From assembly GCA_030762175.1 (NCBI GenBank), contig CM060833.1:170610501-170674500 (forward strand): a stretch of 64,000 bases of DNA, read 5' to 3'. The notes below the pieces were generated by a model. That model worked only from the letters and a program-made list of their open reading frames with translations. It searched no databases and was not told where the DNA came from. Below, one piece after another: positions 1-14,586 of the stretch; position 1 is the first letter of the stretch; every line of letters begins with the position of its first letter. The position numbers and the translations under genes are program-made. This DNA comes from Metallyticus violacea (taxonomy: Eukaryota > Arthropoda > Insecta > Mantodea > Metallyticidae).

Positions 1-3000
1 TGTAAAACTATTTAAACTGCAATACATTATATACAGTGATATTCTGCTATATTAGATATATTTTCTTGTGATTGAACAGCATAAATTATTCATTTGCAGA
101 TTCGTATGTAGTATTGTTGCATAAATAATATGTAGGAGCAGATTTGAATGTTTCCCTACCATCAGCTGATAATGATTTGAGAGTAATTGGGAGTGTGTTA
201 TAAATTCTGATACATTCATAGAAAAGTGTTTCTGATAACGAGATCAATTATGTGCAATAAACCTATGCAAGCTACACGTTTGTATTTGCATATGTTTAAT
301 GTAACAATTTACAAGGAAAATTGTAGGCTCATAAGGAAATATTAAAATTTTAATTTACGAAATATATCTACATGTTTTTCTATTATTTTCACAATATATT
401 AGCTGTATTTCTTTTATTTTAATATAAAAATGTGTGCCTTCAACTGTGTTTCCCCAGAATGTTTAACCATATTTCATAATCGAAGAGAAATGTTTATAAT
501 AAACTGTGTTGAAAGTGCCTGCAGGACTAATACGACACAACGAGCGAACTGCACAGACTGCTGATTTTGTTTTTAGTTTAATAAATTCTGTACACACTTG
601 TGTTTGCTAACTTGAAGACCTAGAAATTTGCTTGTCTAGTACAGAATGTCAGGATCACGAGAGTTATATGCTCACGAGTTTCTTAGAGCTTAGATTTAAT
701 GACAACTTGTTAGCTTTGAAACACTCTTGCACCGAAGCATTAGCTAACGACAATCTCAAATGCCCTTCATTATTCTTTTCACCTCCCTTCGCTCCAGTTT
801 GTCACACCTTTCTCGCCTTTATTACAATTTATGAAGAAACATTTTCACAGTGTGAAGAAATATTTTATTTCTGCAGTCAAATGATAGCTATACGTATTCT
901 AATTAACTGACTAGAAATGAAATCTCTCTTGATTACATTCCACATTTGACCTTTCATATCGAAGTTTATTACAGTTAAAAGACGTCCTGAGCACCCTGCT
1001 CCTGTTTAATCTAAAAAGTAACGTTTCTTTAATAATATACATTATCTTATGTAAGTATTCTATACTTTATTTCTATTTCTCCTAAGTAGTTGTTGACTCT
1101 CACTCCAGAGAAGTCAAATTAGGATAAGCAAGTATAGGAGCGTACTTCCAGTGAGTGCATTTCATAATCTATTATTTGATAAAAGCACTTACTCTAAGAA
1201 ACGAGTAGAAAGCTTAATTACTCTTCATATCTTAGTTTTCTTCAGTTTGTATTCTCTACATTGTTATTTACATTGTCTCTGAGCAGTACAAACCGAAGGC
1301 TCTTCTCCGCCAACACCTAGTTTGGCTTAAAACTACCTGCTGTTCTTTTGGAACACTTTTATCTTCCTGAACTTAGTGTCGCGTCTTCTTTATGCAGGAT
1401 AGATATATTCCAGAGGACTCGTATTCTGTTGGCGGTTATGGCTTTCTCTACTTTCTCGCCATGCACTTTAAACTATTTTTGTTTACTTTGGATATTTTTC
1501 TAATTAGTTATCTTTACTTTAAGTAAATATATTTGAGAGACGTTCCTTACCCAAGAGTAATTCATTTATTCACTGCCTTAAATAATATCGCAGTATTTTT
1601 CAATACATTTTATTTCCAACTGAGATACTAATGATTCTATTTGTTTTGATATGTTTAATAAAACTGTACTTCGACCTGTAAAACTAAATCTCAGTCTTCC
1701 TATCCAAACCTCGTTTGTTTCCAGTACATTCTCTGACATGCTTTCTTCCACATTAGCATTAGAGTCACGTAGAATGCACGTAAAGTCGAGCGCGAAGACA
1801 CACTTTGAGGTCAGCGATATGTAGCGCGTTCTGATCAATGTTTCATTGAATTTTTAGAAATAATTTACAATCCAGATTGAAGATGGAAAAAACAGTAACA
1901 GCAACTGCGACGTGCAACTTTGTATAGAGTTCTTTACGTATCATAAGTTTAATAGACTGCTAGTATTAAGAACGTTTGGAGTGCTAGAGATTTCAACCTG
2001 TATTTTAGGCTTTAATGCCTTTTACCACTTACTACACATTCACTTCATTGGCGTTTGTAACATTTACAAACTGTTCCTATATGTTTGTAATTGTCACTAT
2101 GAGGAGGTGCTATAAATAATAAGATCTTGACTTAATATTAAGGAAGAAGAGCATAACTTGATAAAATTCAAAGGTCTTTTTAAATACAACTTATTACACA
2201 TAATTATTTTAAATGCCCAAAGCAATGGATTTAAAATGCGGCATATTTCAATTTGGTATGACGTGAACAAAATTACAACAGTAACAGATAAGATTGCATT
2301 CCAAGCGCAGTAATAATCATTAACTGGGTTACGAACGGCTTGCGTTCATACTCAATGTACAAACAACCCATTGAATGCGAAACACACGGCAACTTAATAC
2401 ATTTGCTATGGCATGAACATTCTGAAGCATGACTTAATGCCCTAAACACTAACAAAATTAAACAAAAGAAAACCCTTGCTATACTACAAACTACTAATAT
2501 CTAAAACTTTATAAACTAACAACTTTTAAAACTTAAATACCTGGGTCACTGGCTACGTAGCCAAAGGACTACTTTAATTATTACATTAAAAGAATAGCCT
2601 CAGCCTGAAACGCCTTGACTGCGTTGGTTCTAGTTAATGTTAGAAGTTTTCTCTCTCTATATACTAGTAAGGTCCCCTCCCTTGGAGGTTTGTTAAAAGA
2701 AACTGCTCCCGCCATGGGACCGTCTCTATATTACGATTCGAGAAGCTACTAGAGAAAGAAAGACCGGAAGTGCTGATTAATGCAATACCGGCACAAAGCA
2801 GATTACTCTATTTTAGTGGGCTATTCTCTTTAAACGCAAACAATTTCTTTGTTCCACTTATTCACTTTGAACAAGTGTTATTATGCACACAGTTCATTTT
2901 ACAGGTTAGTAAAAATATCCCCGGATTATTGTACATGTATTATTGACTCTGATAGAATAAAATTGTTTATAACTACCAAAAGAATAGTTTAGTCTCTACA

Positions 3001-4059
3001 GCATTTAATGTGGGCACAAAGGGTTACCAGTAAACCTGGTAACTATATTCGAGTTCCTTCCACATGCCGTCGTATTGACAAGCATCTCTACACTAAAGTA
3101 AAGGGTGATACAAACATATTTCTTCAACAGAAGTAACATCATCGCTGTCAGGTTCAATTCCTGTGGACACTACGATGAGAGTGCGGACTTGTAGCTGAGA
3201 AATGATCTATTTACCGTGTTACCGAAATGATACAAAATACGTTTATTTTGAGAGAATCGCTGAAATATTGCAAGTACACCTATACTGCGGTTTTTCACAA
3301 TTCTAAACTTATGACCGATCACTCAGCTGTTTAAGCGAAAGCTTCAGTCTTACTAAAAAGTAACCCGGTAGCAACTTCTTAATCTTGCAGCAAAGTTCGA
3401 AATCATTATAAAAGTCATTCTGTCAATCATGGTCTCCAGGTTTCAAAGTTTAATGAACTGAAATCGCAAAGGCTTCTGCCGCAAATGCTTTCGAAGAAAT
3501 GTGTAGCTTTTTGTAGCATCCGAAGTTATTTGGTGGGTTTTGGGGGATAACACTGCCGACGTGGACAGATGGTTTGTCGATTTTCTCATACAGAGGCAGA
3601 TGGAATCTTTAAATCGTATTGGCTATTTGTTCGCAGAAAGCACTGCCAATAAAGACACTCTCAGTTAAAACCTTATTTATTATTCCAAAAGTATTGTGTT
3701 GGTCTTAATCATTTAATCTTATTATGAAATACATGGCAATTTAAGTTACTTAGTAGTACATATAGTACATGTACTTTGGCTCACTCAAGACAGGTTATAA
3801 CTACCGCCATTTAGTAGACTGTGGGGTATAAGCCAAATCGCAAACATCAGTTAAACTGTAAAATAGCGTATAAGGAGAAAGGCTAACATTTCGAAGGCAG
3901 AGAGGTTTAACATGTGAACAGAAATTTGTTTAAACCCTTTAACGCCTATCTCATAGCAAACAGCAAATATTTTCAACGCATTATTTAAAAAGTTAAGCAT
4001 TTTAAATTAGTTTTATATTTCTAAAATTCAAAAAGTCCTACTAATCTAGCTGTTTGCTC
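1..4059. other. AT-rich DNA, no supported gene
   Basis: I see only short unrelated open frames on both strands and no domain, tRNA-like box or repeat copy that I can name. A small perfect inverted repeat, 'gttaccag' then 'ctggtaac', lies near 3021-3042 and is too short to interpret. Confidence 0.6.
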
Positions 4060-4070
4060 ATTTGTTTTTG

Positions 4071-4314
4071 ACCGCCACGGGTAGCCGAGGTCGTTAAGGT
4101 GCGGACTCTGAGTGGGAAGTCTGGGGTTCGAATCCCTGACTGAGATTTTTTCCAGGTTTTCCTCAGTCCTCGTAAATGGCAAATGCTGGGGAGGTACCCT
4201 AAACTTAAGCCTGGAACGTTTCCTTCCTTAAAAATAAATCATTTTCCAATACATCATTTCAACTCATGATCATCAGGTCCATCCTCTGTAGTAAGAACAG
4301 GTTAAACATCATTA
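4071..4314 (+). mobile_element. SINE-A copy, near full length, with target-site duplication
   Basis: The copy has an A box ('gtagccgaggtcgttaagg') and a B box ('ggttcgaatccct'), like a Leu/Ser tRNA. A T-rich linker, the block 'aaatgctggggaggtaccc', 'ggaacgtttccttcct' and a tail ending 'gttaaacatcatt' follow. The direct repeat 'atttgtttttg' lies just before (4060-4070) and just after (4315-4325), as expected of LINE-driven insertion. Compared with the copy at 35381 it has lost part of the region after the B box and is diverged, so it is an old insertion. Confidence 0.85.
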
Positions 4315-4325
4315 ATTTGTTTTTG

Positions 4326-5875
4326 TCACGAAGGTTTTAGCAGACGGGTGGGTACTACGCCTACTGAACTGCCGATTACCACAGTGACACTGTTGCGTAA
4401 CGCGAGACTCAGAAATGGATTGCGCTTTGCTGTACAATTTTTTTCAAATATCGGTTTTGCTTCTGATGATTTCCATATCTGCTTTGCCAATTTTCTTTTA
4501 TTTTGAACCTTTAGGTGACGTTTTAGTAGTTCACTATCTGTACTGTCACGCAAAGTAGCCGGGACGTTAACAGCAAAATTTCGAACTAAGGCATTGTATT
4601 TGGACATAGTTCTAAAAAATAAAGAATCGGTCTTTATTGGCTAAGTTTAGGGTAGTACAACATGTTGAGAGGTGTAAAAAGACGATTGAAACAGTAGGTA
4701 CCAATCTTATTTTCTTGGCAACTACAGGGCTGGCAGCTATAATGAAACTGTAAATTAAATAAGTTGTTTTCATTAATTGATGTGCAAAATGCCGCTACAG
4801 TTTCCTCGATTGTCATGTGCACTTTCTTCTTTTTGCAGAATCTGAGGGAGAGAGAGATAAATGACGAACATGGTGAAGGGTTTTAGCAGAACAATTCCTT
4901 AATGGAAAAACGTCCGTGAGGAGATGAAACTGTGGTATGCATTGTTTCCAAACATTAGAAAGTGTGTGTTGTTCATTAATAAAGCGTGTGTTGGTTGAAA
5001 AAGATGTGTGAGTTACTTAATGAGTTCACATGAGAGGAGAAAATATTTTAAATTGGTTGTACATGTATGTTCTTATAAACCTTAGTTTTTAATTGGATAC
5101 AATATGGACATAATTAGTTTTTTGATACATTAGAATTTTAACTTCTTTTGACATTTTATTAGAACTCGTTTCTTTTGGTTTTCTTATATTTCTTTTATTC
5201 TAAAATATTCGCTGCTACTTTTTACATACGTTTTTTTTAAATGTCTACTTTATTTGAGCATCCTTTTAAATGAAATTATATCTATTAAAGTAAAGTTATA
5301 CTGTAAAAATAAACTTAGGCATTCTTTCATTGTCATTTCTTCTCTATAGCCCTTTACTACCTACCACTATACACACATTTACTATTTATTTAAACTTTCT
5401 CTCTTTGTATGATCCTATAATTTTTGTATATTATTGAGATATTTTTTTTTTACAAAATATGTACTCATGATCCCTAATCCATGCAAACGTTATATTTTGC
5501 AGTTTACCCCGAATTATGAAAAGGTATTGACTTATTTCATTTCATTCATTCACTATTTTAGTTGTAAAATCAAAGAAACCAGCAAATGTACAACTAAAAA
5601 TCAGAAGTTAAATAGAGTTTTACATTCTGCTAATATTTGTACTAAGTGCTGTATATGCGTTTGATTTCTGATGAATCGATTGTATCTAAATAAAAAAAGC
5701 TCCAAAAATTAGTGCTTAAAAAAATAATTTGTTTGAAACAACGGTTTCCGCCGAAACAGTTACTCGAAGGCAGCAAGCTTAGAAAAGGGTTGCAAAAGAA
5801 CTGAAAGTGCACTGGCGGCAAGTGCAGTGTCAAGCATTCAGCCAGGCAAAGGTATTGAATATGCACAGTTTTTTT
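4326..5875. other. AT-rich DNA, no supported gene
   Basis: A 93-codon frame (4326-4607, minus) and a 62-codon frame (4634-4822, minus) are open, but I recognise no domain in either. The rest is T-rich with no repeat copy that I can name. Confidence 0.5.
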
Positions 5876-6156
5876 ATAGTGTTTAACGCCCGTTTTTACT
5901 ACTGAGACATCATAGCCGGTGACAATGACAATACATGAAATGAAATTATAAACTGGGAAAGGATTTTTTTTTTTAAGAAGGATGCATTCCAGGTCTAAGT
6001 TTAGAGTACCTCCCCAGAATTTGCCATTTATAAAGACTGAAGAAAACCTGGGAAAAAAAACAAAAAACAGTCAGGTGGGACGGTCCTGGCGGGATTCGAA
6101 CCCCAGACCGCCCGCTCACCAGTCCGCGCCTTAACGACCTCGGTCACCCGTGGGGA
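5876..6156 (-). mobile_element. SINE-A copy, near full length
   Basis: Read on the minus strand, the tRNA-like head comes first, at the high-coordinate end: 'gggtgaccgaggtcgttaag' followed by the B box 'gggttcgaatcccgcc'. The central 'ggaggtac' block and 'ggaatgcatccttctt' come next. The tail 'aaacgggcgttaaacac' is at 5878-5897. I did not find a convincing target-site duplication. Confidence 0.85.
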
Positions 6157-6159
6157 TCA

Positions 6160-7429
6160 CACAGGTTGTGAAATGTCACTAATCAGTTACAGTCGATGAA
6201 GAACGAAACAGTAGAGCGGTGCTGCAAGTATAATGTTATTGTTGTGATAGAACAAGTGCGTTATATTTGTGTGAGCTCTACTGCAAATGCTGCAATCTTC
6301 CATATGCTTGGAACTCACAGCTCTAGCATGTATAAAAGTTCTAGAGAAAGCGAATACTCCAAGTCTAAAGTAAAATCAATTGCAGAGAGATGGAAGAAGT
6401 ACGGGATATGCAGTGAATCCGTTCTCTGTCTGTGTGCGCTGAACGACAAGGGGTGTGGAAAGCGAAAGGGGTAACAAGGGAACATTTCTGGTGAGGGGCG
6501 TTCTTTCTGCTGTATGTTCTGGGTACATGTTATGATGATAAATAGTAAACTATAGTTTCTCTCTAAACCTTTGTACCTTGGAAAACAAGTGAAATATTTT
6601 ATATTCTGTTTTCTTTTTCTTCAATAGACAAGATCTGGAATAATTTGAAACCCGAGATCTACGCCATGTGTTCGATTGCCTTAAGGTCTTCCGGTTTACC
6701 TGTGCATAAATATTTCACTGATTATTAATGCAAACGTTAAAAATAAACATATTCTTTATTCTGAGACAACGTTTGTGTTGTGTGCTTTTGTGTATGTCAT
6801 TTGATTTATAACAAATTTAAACTGAATTTTTCCATTAGCTATATTACATACTTTTTTCTTTTAAAAATATACCTTCATTCTACCAAAGCCCAGAGTTTTG
6901 AAGAAAAGAAACGGCATTGTTCTGTGCAATTTAAGAAAATGTGTATCATACAGAGTAACAATTCAGCAAATTATAGTATAAATAATATTTTGAAATAAAG
7001 CAAATAGTTACTGAAGGGCTGTTGGCACAATGCTGGCTGGCTATAGTAATGTATTTTAATCAAAAGTTGCTAGCTTCCTGAAACTACAGTTGTTAGGTAT
7101 TAATTATGTGTCAAGGGGATGATGCATAATAATAGGTAATAAAAGCAGCTGAAACTATGTCTTGTATAGGTGCTAGGTATAGTAATTTTATTTTTTATGT
7201 GTCGCACATGCGTCCGTTCTACAAGACATATTGATGTAGTGGCATAACTAAGGAAAAAAATTGCACACAATTCACACACGAATGCACAACCACTGATAAA
7301 GCTTCTCTAAAACTAACTACAAGCAGCTATCTGCACATGCGCGACTGACTTCTTCCAGTAAGTAGCCGCGCTCTGAAGGTCCGTAACTCATAAAACCTCA
7401 CTGTTCAATTCACATGCCGTAGATGTACT
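6160..7429. other. No supported gene
   Basis: A 92-codon frame (6196-6474, plus) directly next to the SINE-A head has no recognisable domain. The remainder is AT-rich without a repeat I can name. Confidence 0.5.
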
Positions 7430-7563
7430 CAAAACTGGGACGCTTCCTTCCCAAATAAAAATTCCTTTCCCAGCGTACACGTCTACCTTACATATCACCA
7501 GAGGCATCCACCTGTGGTGCTTCAGTAGTGGAAACGTAAATTAAACACTAGTGGGGAAAAAAA
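7430..7563 (+). mobile_element. SINE-A fragment, 5'-truncated
   Basis: Only the 3' half is visible. It runs from 'gggacgcttccttccc' through 'attcctttcccag' and 'tccacctgtggtgcttcag' to 'aaattaaacactagt'. The tRNA-like head is missing, consistent with 5' truncation during retrotransposition or later decay. Confidence 0.7.
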
Positions 7564-10500
7564 GGCCGAGTTAGGAGTATTTCTGAAAGTCAGTCACGAT
7601 TGTGTCGAAATACTGACGTAAGTTTGAGAGAAATACGTTCAAATACTCAAATTTCATTAGCGTAATATATCCATTAAAATTAAAGGTAAATATTCATCGA
7701 GGAAAGTTAATAAGTTTTCTTTCTGAATTCTTAGCTTACAGATAATAAAATACAAGCACTCTCTCGACACTTGTGTGACTAAAACAGCAAGAATAGAGAA
7801 AAACTGTATTTGATGGAAATTTAACTTGTATTTTGAATGTAGCAACTGCACATTAATCGGGTATCCCATACATAAACTAAAACATTAATTTCAAATGGAC
7901 TTTAACGTTAAACAGGTATGTGTATACATTTGAAGACATGCATTAAAACAAATTTTACTTTCACTGCTTTATTTATAGATTAATTGTATAATATAATTAA
8001 CTTTAAAGAGCTATAGATGGGACAATTTTACGTTTTCAGAGTTCCAATCGAAATCCTAAAAGGTTCTCGAATTTGCCGAATTCCAGGCTTGCAAGTGAAG
8101 TGAGACGCTACGGCGAGTTGAGTAGAACTAAAAACACTGAGCTGTACAATGAGTAATTCGGTTAAAAGACAACTTGAATCATGTGCCCAACGCTTCTTTA
8201 ATAATTTTTGGGTTAGGAGTTGAAAATATTTTAATAACGAAAACAGCATGAAGAATCAGGTTTTAGAATCATGAATCTTTTTAAATTTACAAGTTTCGAG
8301 GATTCGAATGTCTCATCCTTTATAAAAAGGAATACAAAAATAAATATTCAACAGTAGCCTCTGATTAGTAAGAAAAGCTGACACATATGGCAGTGGAGTC
8401 CAGTTTTGAGAAAGGGAACTAGCCGGAAACACTATTTTAAAATATTAATTAGTAAATAACTTCAAGTGTGCATTATCCACATGGATTCATTACATTTGCA
8501 GTGTAACGTACACTGCGTGTATCATCGTTTAGGGCTACAGCTCGAGTCACATCTTCACTCGCATTTTTTAAGGTTAAATGTGACAACTGTACTTACATTT
8601 ACAACATGTAAAAATAAAGAACTTTATTCACACAGTTGGAATATTCGACTACAATAGCTTGTTTATAAAAAAAATATTCTACATGTCTCCCTGACAACAA
8701 ATGCCTACCGTAAAAATGTCCGGTTTTTTTTGTGCTTGCATGTATTAAATTCTACACAGTATTTTTAAAATTAAAAATATCTACTTCTACAAAATGACGT
8801 GTTTCTTGATCGAATTGCCCCTTCTTCGTAAGCCATTCATTTGCCGTAATATGTAAATCTAATTTGTAAGGGAAAGTGAGGTTATATGTAGCTTTTCGAA
8901 TTTTATACGTCAGTGGATTACAAGATTATATTCCAAAGTAGGAAGGAGATGGAAGAGGGCAGCAATGAGTATTGTAAAATTTACATGAAATGCTTAAATG
9001 ACATGATATTGTCAATCAAAATGTTTCCTAATGTCGTTATATTTTGTACTCAAGTAGTAATCTAATCAGAGTAGCAAATAGAAATGCACTTGCCAGGAAC
9101 TCCCTTTCTAATTAACTTACCGCTTTCAATGAACTTCTCCACATTTCCATTAAGTTGGGGACTTGTAAAATCATGTTCGCTAATAGTGTGACTTCCACTT
9201 TAGTACTGCGCCGCTTCAATTGTTCTCTCTTCTTTTGAAGACTACGGTACCGCTGCTCTGAGAACTTTTGAAGCGATTAGAACTAAAACATAATTAGTGC
9301 CGTAATAACAAAGAATAAAACAAAGCCTTGGGCTTAGGGGTAACGAGGACTCAAAACTATGATTTCCATGGTGGTTTATGACAAACAAGGAAAATGCTGA
9401 GTTTCGTATCTCCTTACCGCGAACCCTTAGCGTCAAAACAGGAAAGTGTGAGCCCTGCATTAGTCAGTACAAAGCTGGGGTTTTCGCATGACAGTACCAT
9501 TAATAGTTCGTCTTATATAAGTTGGAATTGCAATTCAAGGGAACGTTCGAGTAAGTAAAGTAATTAAAAAATTGTGATAAAATCCGCTATAACTAGAAAT
9601 TAAAGTTGAAAGTTTCATCATCGTCAAGGTCTAGCCTGCATTGCGATACGTTATATATGGTCGCACTGAATAAAACAAAGGACTCGCAGGGCACCCATAC
9701 CTAAGTGATCTCCTCGTACGGGACATTAAGTAAGGAATTAGAAACGATAGGGCTGGACTCCATTTGGACAGCGGGTCAGGATAACAGAAAGAGCGCATAG
9801 AAGAAGGTTAAGGACAACTTAAGGGACATGGATAGGTAGCAGCAAAGGCGCAATGGAGGGAGATAATGTTTATAGAAGTATAAAATAGGGGCCAAATTCA
9901 CTAGAGAGGAACTCGCGTGACTCAAATTATGGACATGGCAAGACCATGAATGAATATGACCAGAGAATTTGCTCCATCTGTGAAGAGCGAATAATACTAA
10001 CTGAATTTAAGGCTACGGAAAAATGCTGGGGAAAAGTATTATTTGTGAGATCGAAAAGAGGGAGATTGTTGGCAGGAGGATAGATTAAGTGAATTTTTGA
10101 TAAAAGTGTGAGACAGCTTAGGACTGAGAAGTTTGACAACAGTGGAAAGAGTGGGAGAAATAAGCTGAACGAATTTAACTGTATGTGTATCATTCCTAAC
10201 CTACTTCTTTCTATTTTGTTGTTTTAATTTTTTATTTATTTTGAATACATACGTATATTTTATATTTTATTACGGAATATTTAAAGAATATCTTGTATTT
10301 TATTAAACAACACGTATGGTTCTTTGTATCCGTGCGCCTGTCGTATTGGAATAAAAACATTACACGACTGCTACATCGCAAGTGTCTCTACCTCTGACAC
10401 CTGAGACATTGTATGGTGTTGGTCTCTTTCCGTCTTGTGCCTTAAAATTGCCGATTTTTAAAATTTAATTTACACAAAAAACGTTTACTATATTCGAATA

Positions 10501-11947
10501 AGACAAAGGGATAACAATAATGCTCAATCAGATTTTCTATGGATATGAACAAAGATTTTATGCGCAATAATTATGTAATAAGAGGGTGCTAAACCTTTTT
10601 TCTGAGAAAACAATGAATATGCTACCTACTGGTGTTAGACTTTTTGCTACATGCAATGAGAAATATTCACTCACAAAAGTTGCCTAGTTGTTTCACTTCC
10701 ACACTGTAGGACCATGACTAAGTAACCAGTCACATGCCCGACAAAAAGGGAGCCCAATAAAACTTTAGAATTTACTTCACAATAACCGAGATAAGATCGA
10801 GGCAGCGAAAAACATAAAAATATAAAGAAAGAAGTACTAACAGTAGCGTTAAACAAAATTATATGTTTAAATGTAAATAATCAGGTTTGTAATTTAATAA
10901 CAGTACAACGCTGTAAGAAACTGCTCACGCAATTTTAAAATTTGCTTTTAAGTATCATTTTTAAAGAGCTGAAGAAAAACCCCGTTACATGTCAATCATT
11001 TGCTTTGAATGGCTCCGGTATCTAAATTAAGATGAGACAAGACAAAGAATAAACAATAAAGAGACCAGAGACAAGGATATTATCATACACTTCTTAAAGT
11101 ACTCAATAATTGATTGTACTTATGCAGATAATGTTGTAGATGATATTAATCACAACTACATGTAGACTCCGCTACGGAATTATATAAATGAATCTGTAAA
11201 AGATTTTTAAAAAGGTAGTTATCACGTCAGTTCTGTAGGGCTTTCCATTATTGATGAAGATGACAAAACTTCAAATTAATGTAAAATATCATAAAACAGA
11301 ATATTCATTGTTAAAACTTGAAGTCAGTAGACCTGCTCATAACACACTAAAAAGAAAACTTTTTATGCTCGTTATGTACAATAAAATGAAAAATAAATAA
11401 TAATTTGAACAATGTAACTAAAATAACAACTAAAGGAGTAGAAATAAATAAAACACTTAAAATAATCGCAGAACTATTGCTCGCTCTATGTCGAACAACT
11501 AATGTGCTTCAAAGGCAAGAATATTGTTTTATCTATTTCTATGTCTTTAGTTATCGTTATATATAACCATATTAATTCAAAACGATCTTCAAAAATGTAT
11601 AAAAATGAACTGGAAAGAATTTGTTAGAACAATACTTTAAGGAGAAAAGGACATTACTAAAATCAGAAAACATGCAATTAGCACAATAGATCTCTTCAGG
11701 CATCTCAAGAACATGTATGTCAAATTGTTCTTTCGTCGGATAGAGTATAGGGGGTGATGTGGTGCAATGAGTCACTTGAAATGTATACAGTGAGATTATT
11801 TAAGTTACGAGCCAGCAGAGCGCGGTTGAGTAGTACTGGGAAAATCAAGGCCGTATTTGAGGGTAGTTTGAGCATGGCTTTGTCAACACGTAGATGTGCG
11901 TTCGTATATTACTCGGTGCTTTCAGTGTGTGCAAATTGTATGTCAGT
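7564..11947. other. No supported gene; one purine-rich patch
   Basis: Mostly AT-rich DNA. The stretch at about 9660-9870 is more GC- and purine-rich than its surroundings and gives charged but interrupted frames on the plus strand. It might be an old coding relic, but I cannot assign it. Other open frames here (for example 9242-9460 and 9927-10193 on the minus strand) show no domain. Confidence 0.5.
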
Positions 11948-12122
11948 TATATACAGGCGTAAAAATCCTAAGTGTGGCTTCCTTCGGAAGGGTCCCGTGT
12001 CGTAGATTTACCTCAAGTCTGAAAGAAGGGGCCTGTGAGCAAAATTTATCAATCGTTTTACGTTCTGAATTGAATGGAACGCTGATGACCTGAGATGTTA
12101 AAGAGCGTTCATAAATAAACCA
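11948..12122 (+). mobile_element. SINE-B fragment, 5'-truncated
   Basis: It starts inside the body at 'caggcgtaaaaatcctaagt' and keeps 'ggcttccttcggaagg', a 'cctgtgagcaaaattt' block and the tail 'gacctgagatgttaaagagc'. The tRNA-like head present in the full copy at 36412 is absent. It ends in 'cataaataaacc', followed by an (AAT)n run that may have grown from the tail. Confidence 0.8.
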
Positions 12123-12155
12123 AATAATAATAATAATAATAATAGTAATAATAAC
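12123..12155. repeat. (AAT)n microsatellite at a SINE-B tail
   Basis: About ten AAT units with one interruption directly follow the SINE-B 3' end. SINE tails commonly seed such runs. Confidence 0.85.
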
Positions 12156-12159
12156 ATAG

Positions 12160-14288
12160 TTTAGAAGAATCGGGTTTTATGTACGATATGGATTCTTGCA
12201 GACGTAAGGTAGTTCATAAGAAAATATTCTGACAATAGTGTTCCAGGCAGAGCAACTGCTCGCCAACGTGTTAAAAAACTACGAGAAACAACATCTTTCA
12301 ATGACAAGAAAAGTTTTCAAATCTCCTTGTTCTTACGAAAGAAAATTCAATTGAAACAAAGGAATTTTCTGCGCAGGTGCTGGCAATATATTACCGCTGA
12401 TGGGCATCATAATTATCACTTACAGCACGGTTTAGTGTTTATTATTAACAGTTTTAATTACAGTGTCATTTTATGTTTTCAGTAAAAATATAATTAATAA
12501 AATAAAAGTACTAACTTTACGCGTGATATTCAATTGCCCTTCGCTTGCAGCGGCTGCAATAAGCAGTAAAGCAGCCACGCTCAGGGGGCCTTTAACCCAA
12601 ATAACCTTACTGTAGATTAAGGATAGAACAGATGTAAATGAACATATCATGATTATAAAGTAAAAATAAATGTCAATTGAAGATCAAAATAGTTGTAAAA
12701 ATAGACATAGACTGCACTTATGTCTAAAACCCGGTTTAATGTAAAAATAGAAATGGATCAAAAACACTAAATGGCAGTAGTTGTTTTTGATGGGAACAAA
12801 AATTGCTCTAAATGAACTGACTCTATTCAACTCTGTATGTGTTAGGTTGATAAAAGAACCACAACAAACACAAGAATGCACTGCAACCACAAAGTGGTGC
12901 CATTACAATATTCAATCAGAATATCTGATCACATTGTTTAAATAATAAAGGAAACTGTTTAAAAATACACAAAACTAACCAGAAGTATTCAAAGAACCTT
13001 TGAGGCTTGTTTGGTTTGTTGTGCTGAACATGGGTATTCGCTTTCAACCATCTATGATGAAATATGTCTACAGGTAGCTACGCACGAATTTCAGTTTCGA
13101 TCACAGCAAACCCTCTTGCTTCTAAACCATGCACCCGGTTTATGGGCACATGATACATATCCTATCTGTATGGTTTCTTCTCAGATCTTGCTTCAGTTCT
13201 CCGTCGCAATTATCTAACATACCGTAGTTTCCAAAAACAACGATTACTATAAAACACTCGTGGGATATAATTATTTCTCTAAGCATGGATGCCAACGTTG
13301 ACCTGTGAGCATTTGTGGAGGCAGACAATTCCAAGTACACAAATTGTATAACGATCGAAACTATGCATGTTACAACGTGATTGGTTCATTACAATCTCAC
13401 GTTCTTATGTTGAACGTGCCTTGTATTATTCTAACATGTATATTTTTTAATAACGAAATTAAGTGGACTTTAAAGATTTATGTATCAGTAAGTAACTATA
13501 AATAGTACACGTGCAGAGGAAAAAATTCTCACAGATCGATACATGAATTTATTGCATAAAGAAACAAATGCAATGAACAGGGTCCTGCACAGTGCAGACT
13601 TTCCATTGACTAAGAGTCTTAAAGGCTTGTTTTGCGTAATGGAAATGTGTACAAGTCAATTCCTGTGACCCATTCAGTTCAAATGAAAACACGAGGGTGC
13701 TGATTTTAATGTTATTGATAGCTATAAAATTGTTGCTTAGCGATATTGGGGAAAAAACTTCCGTTAAGTGAAAACGCCCGTACTAATTTCAAGAAATAAA
13801 CGGCTTTAGCCTGATTGATGGTATGAATTAAAGAGGATATGAGTAATACATGAAGGACTCATTCTTCCTCTCGAAGGAACCAGTTCAAAAACACGAGGAA
13901 GTCATTCACATCAGGTAAGTAGTAATTGTTAATTTCTCTGGTATCCTGTATGGCAGTGATTTAGTGAATTACAGATGTCTAATTTAACAAAATTCCTCTC
14001 ATCGTCCCAGTCAAGCAAGTATCACAATAACCATGTAAGTTAAACTCTATAGGGCTACGTTTTTATTCTTGAATGTCGGGGAACATGGCAATATGAAATT
14101 ATTATTCTTTTTTAAAGTTTTAATATTTTATTTATTTATCATTGTTCATTTTTTTTTGGGGGGGGGGGATTTGTAGAGATTCTCTGATGGATTGTATCCA
14201 AAATAAGGATGTTAGAATAGGGTAAGAGAAAAAATAAAGAGTATAATAAAATGATTTTAATATGTTTAATAAATAAATTATGTATTTC

Positions 14289-14290
<2 letters not shown>
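12160..14290. other. No supported gene
   Basis: AT-rich sequence with short frames only. A T8G11 homopolymer junction lies near 14150-14168 and is a likely sequencing or assembly weak point. Confidence 0.5.
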
Positions 14291-14327
<37 letters not shown>

Positions 14328-14328
14328 T
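14291..14328. repeat. (AAT)n microsatellite
   Basis: An uninterrupted run of about twelve AAT/ATA units in AT-rich DNA. Confidence 0.9.
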
Positions 14329-14409
14329 ATAACCTTAAAGATATAGCAATATTTAAATACGTGGAAAAGGAAACAATTCCTCCATAATATTGGAATGATT
14401 CATATGCAG

Positions 14410-14560
14410 AACCTACTGGCTTTGGGGTTTGATTCCCTGTAGGACAAAGGGATTTTTATGCGGTCTATCGAGTCCAAACTAGCAGGTTTCCCCGAAGGAG
14501 GGCTTGGACAATATCACCTCTAGTGCCGAAGGACTCAAGATGCTCATTTGCCTTGGCGCT
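14410..14560 (+). repeat. Possible tRNA-like SINE remnant of another family
   Basis: The segment 'ggggtttgattccctg' resembles a decayed B box. It is followed by a body that is richer in GC than its surroundings ('ggtttccccgaaggagggct'). I see no clear A box and no second copy in this window, so this is tentative. Confidence 0.3.
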
Positions 14561-14586
14561 TCGTTAGCATGCGATTAAAGGTCACG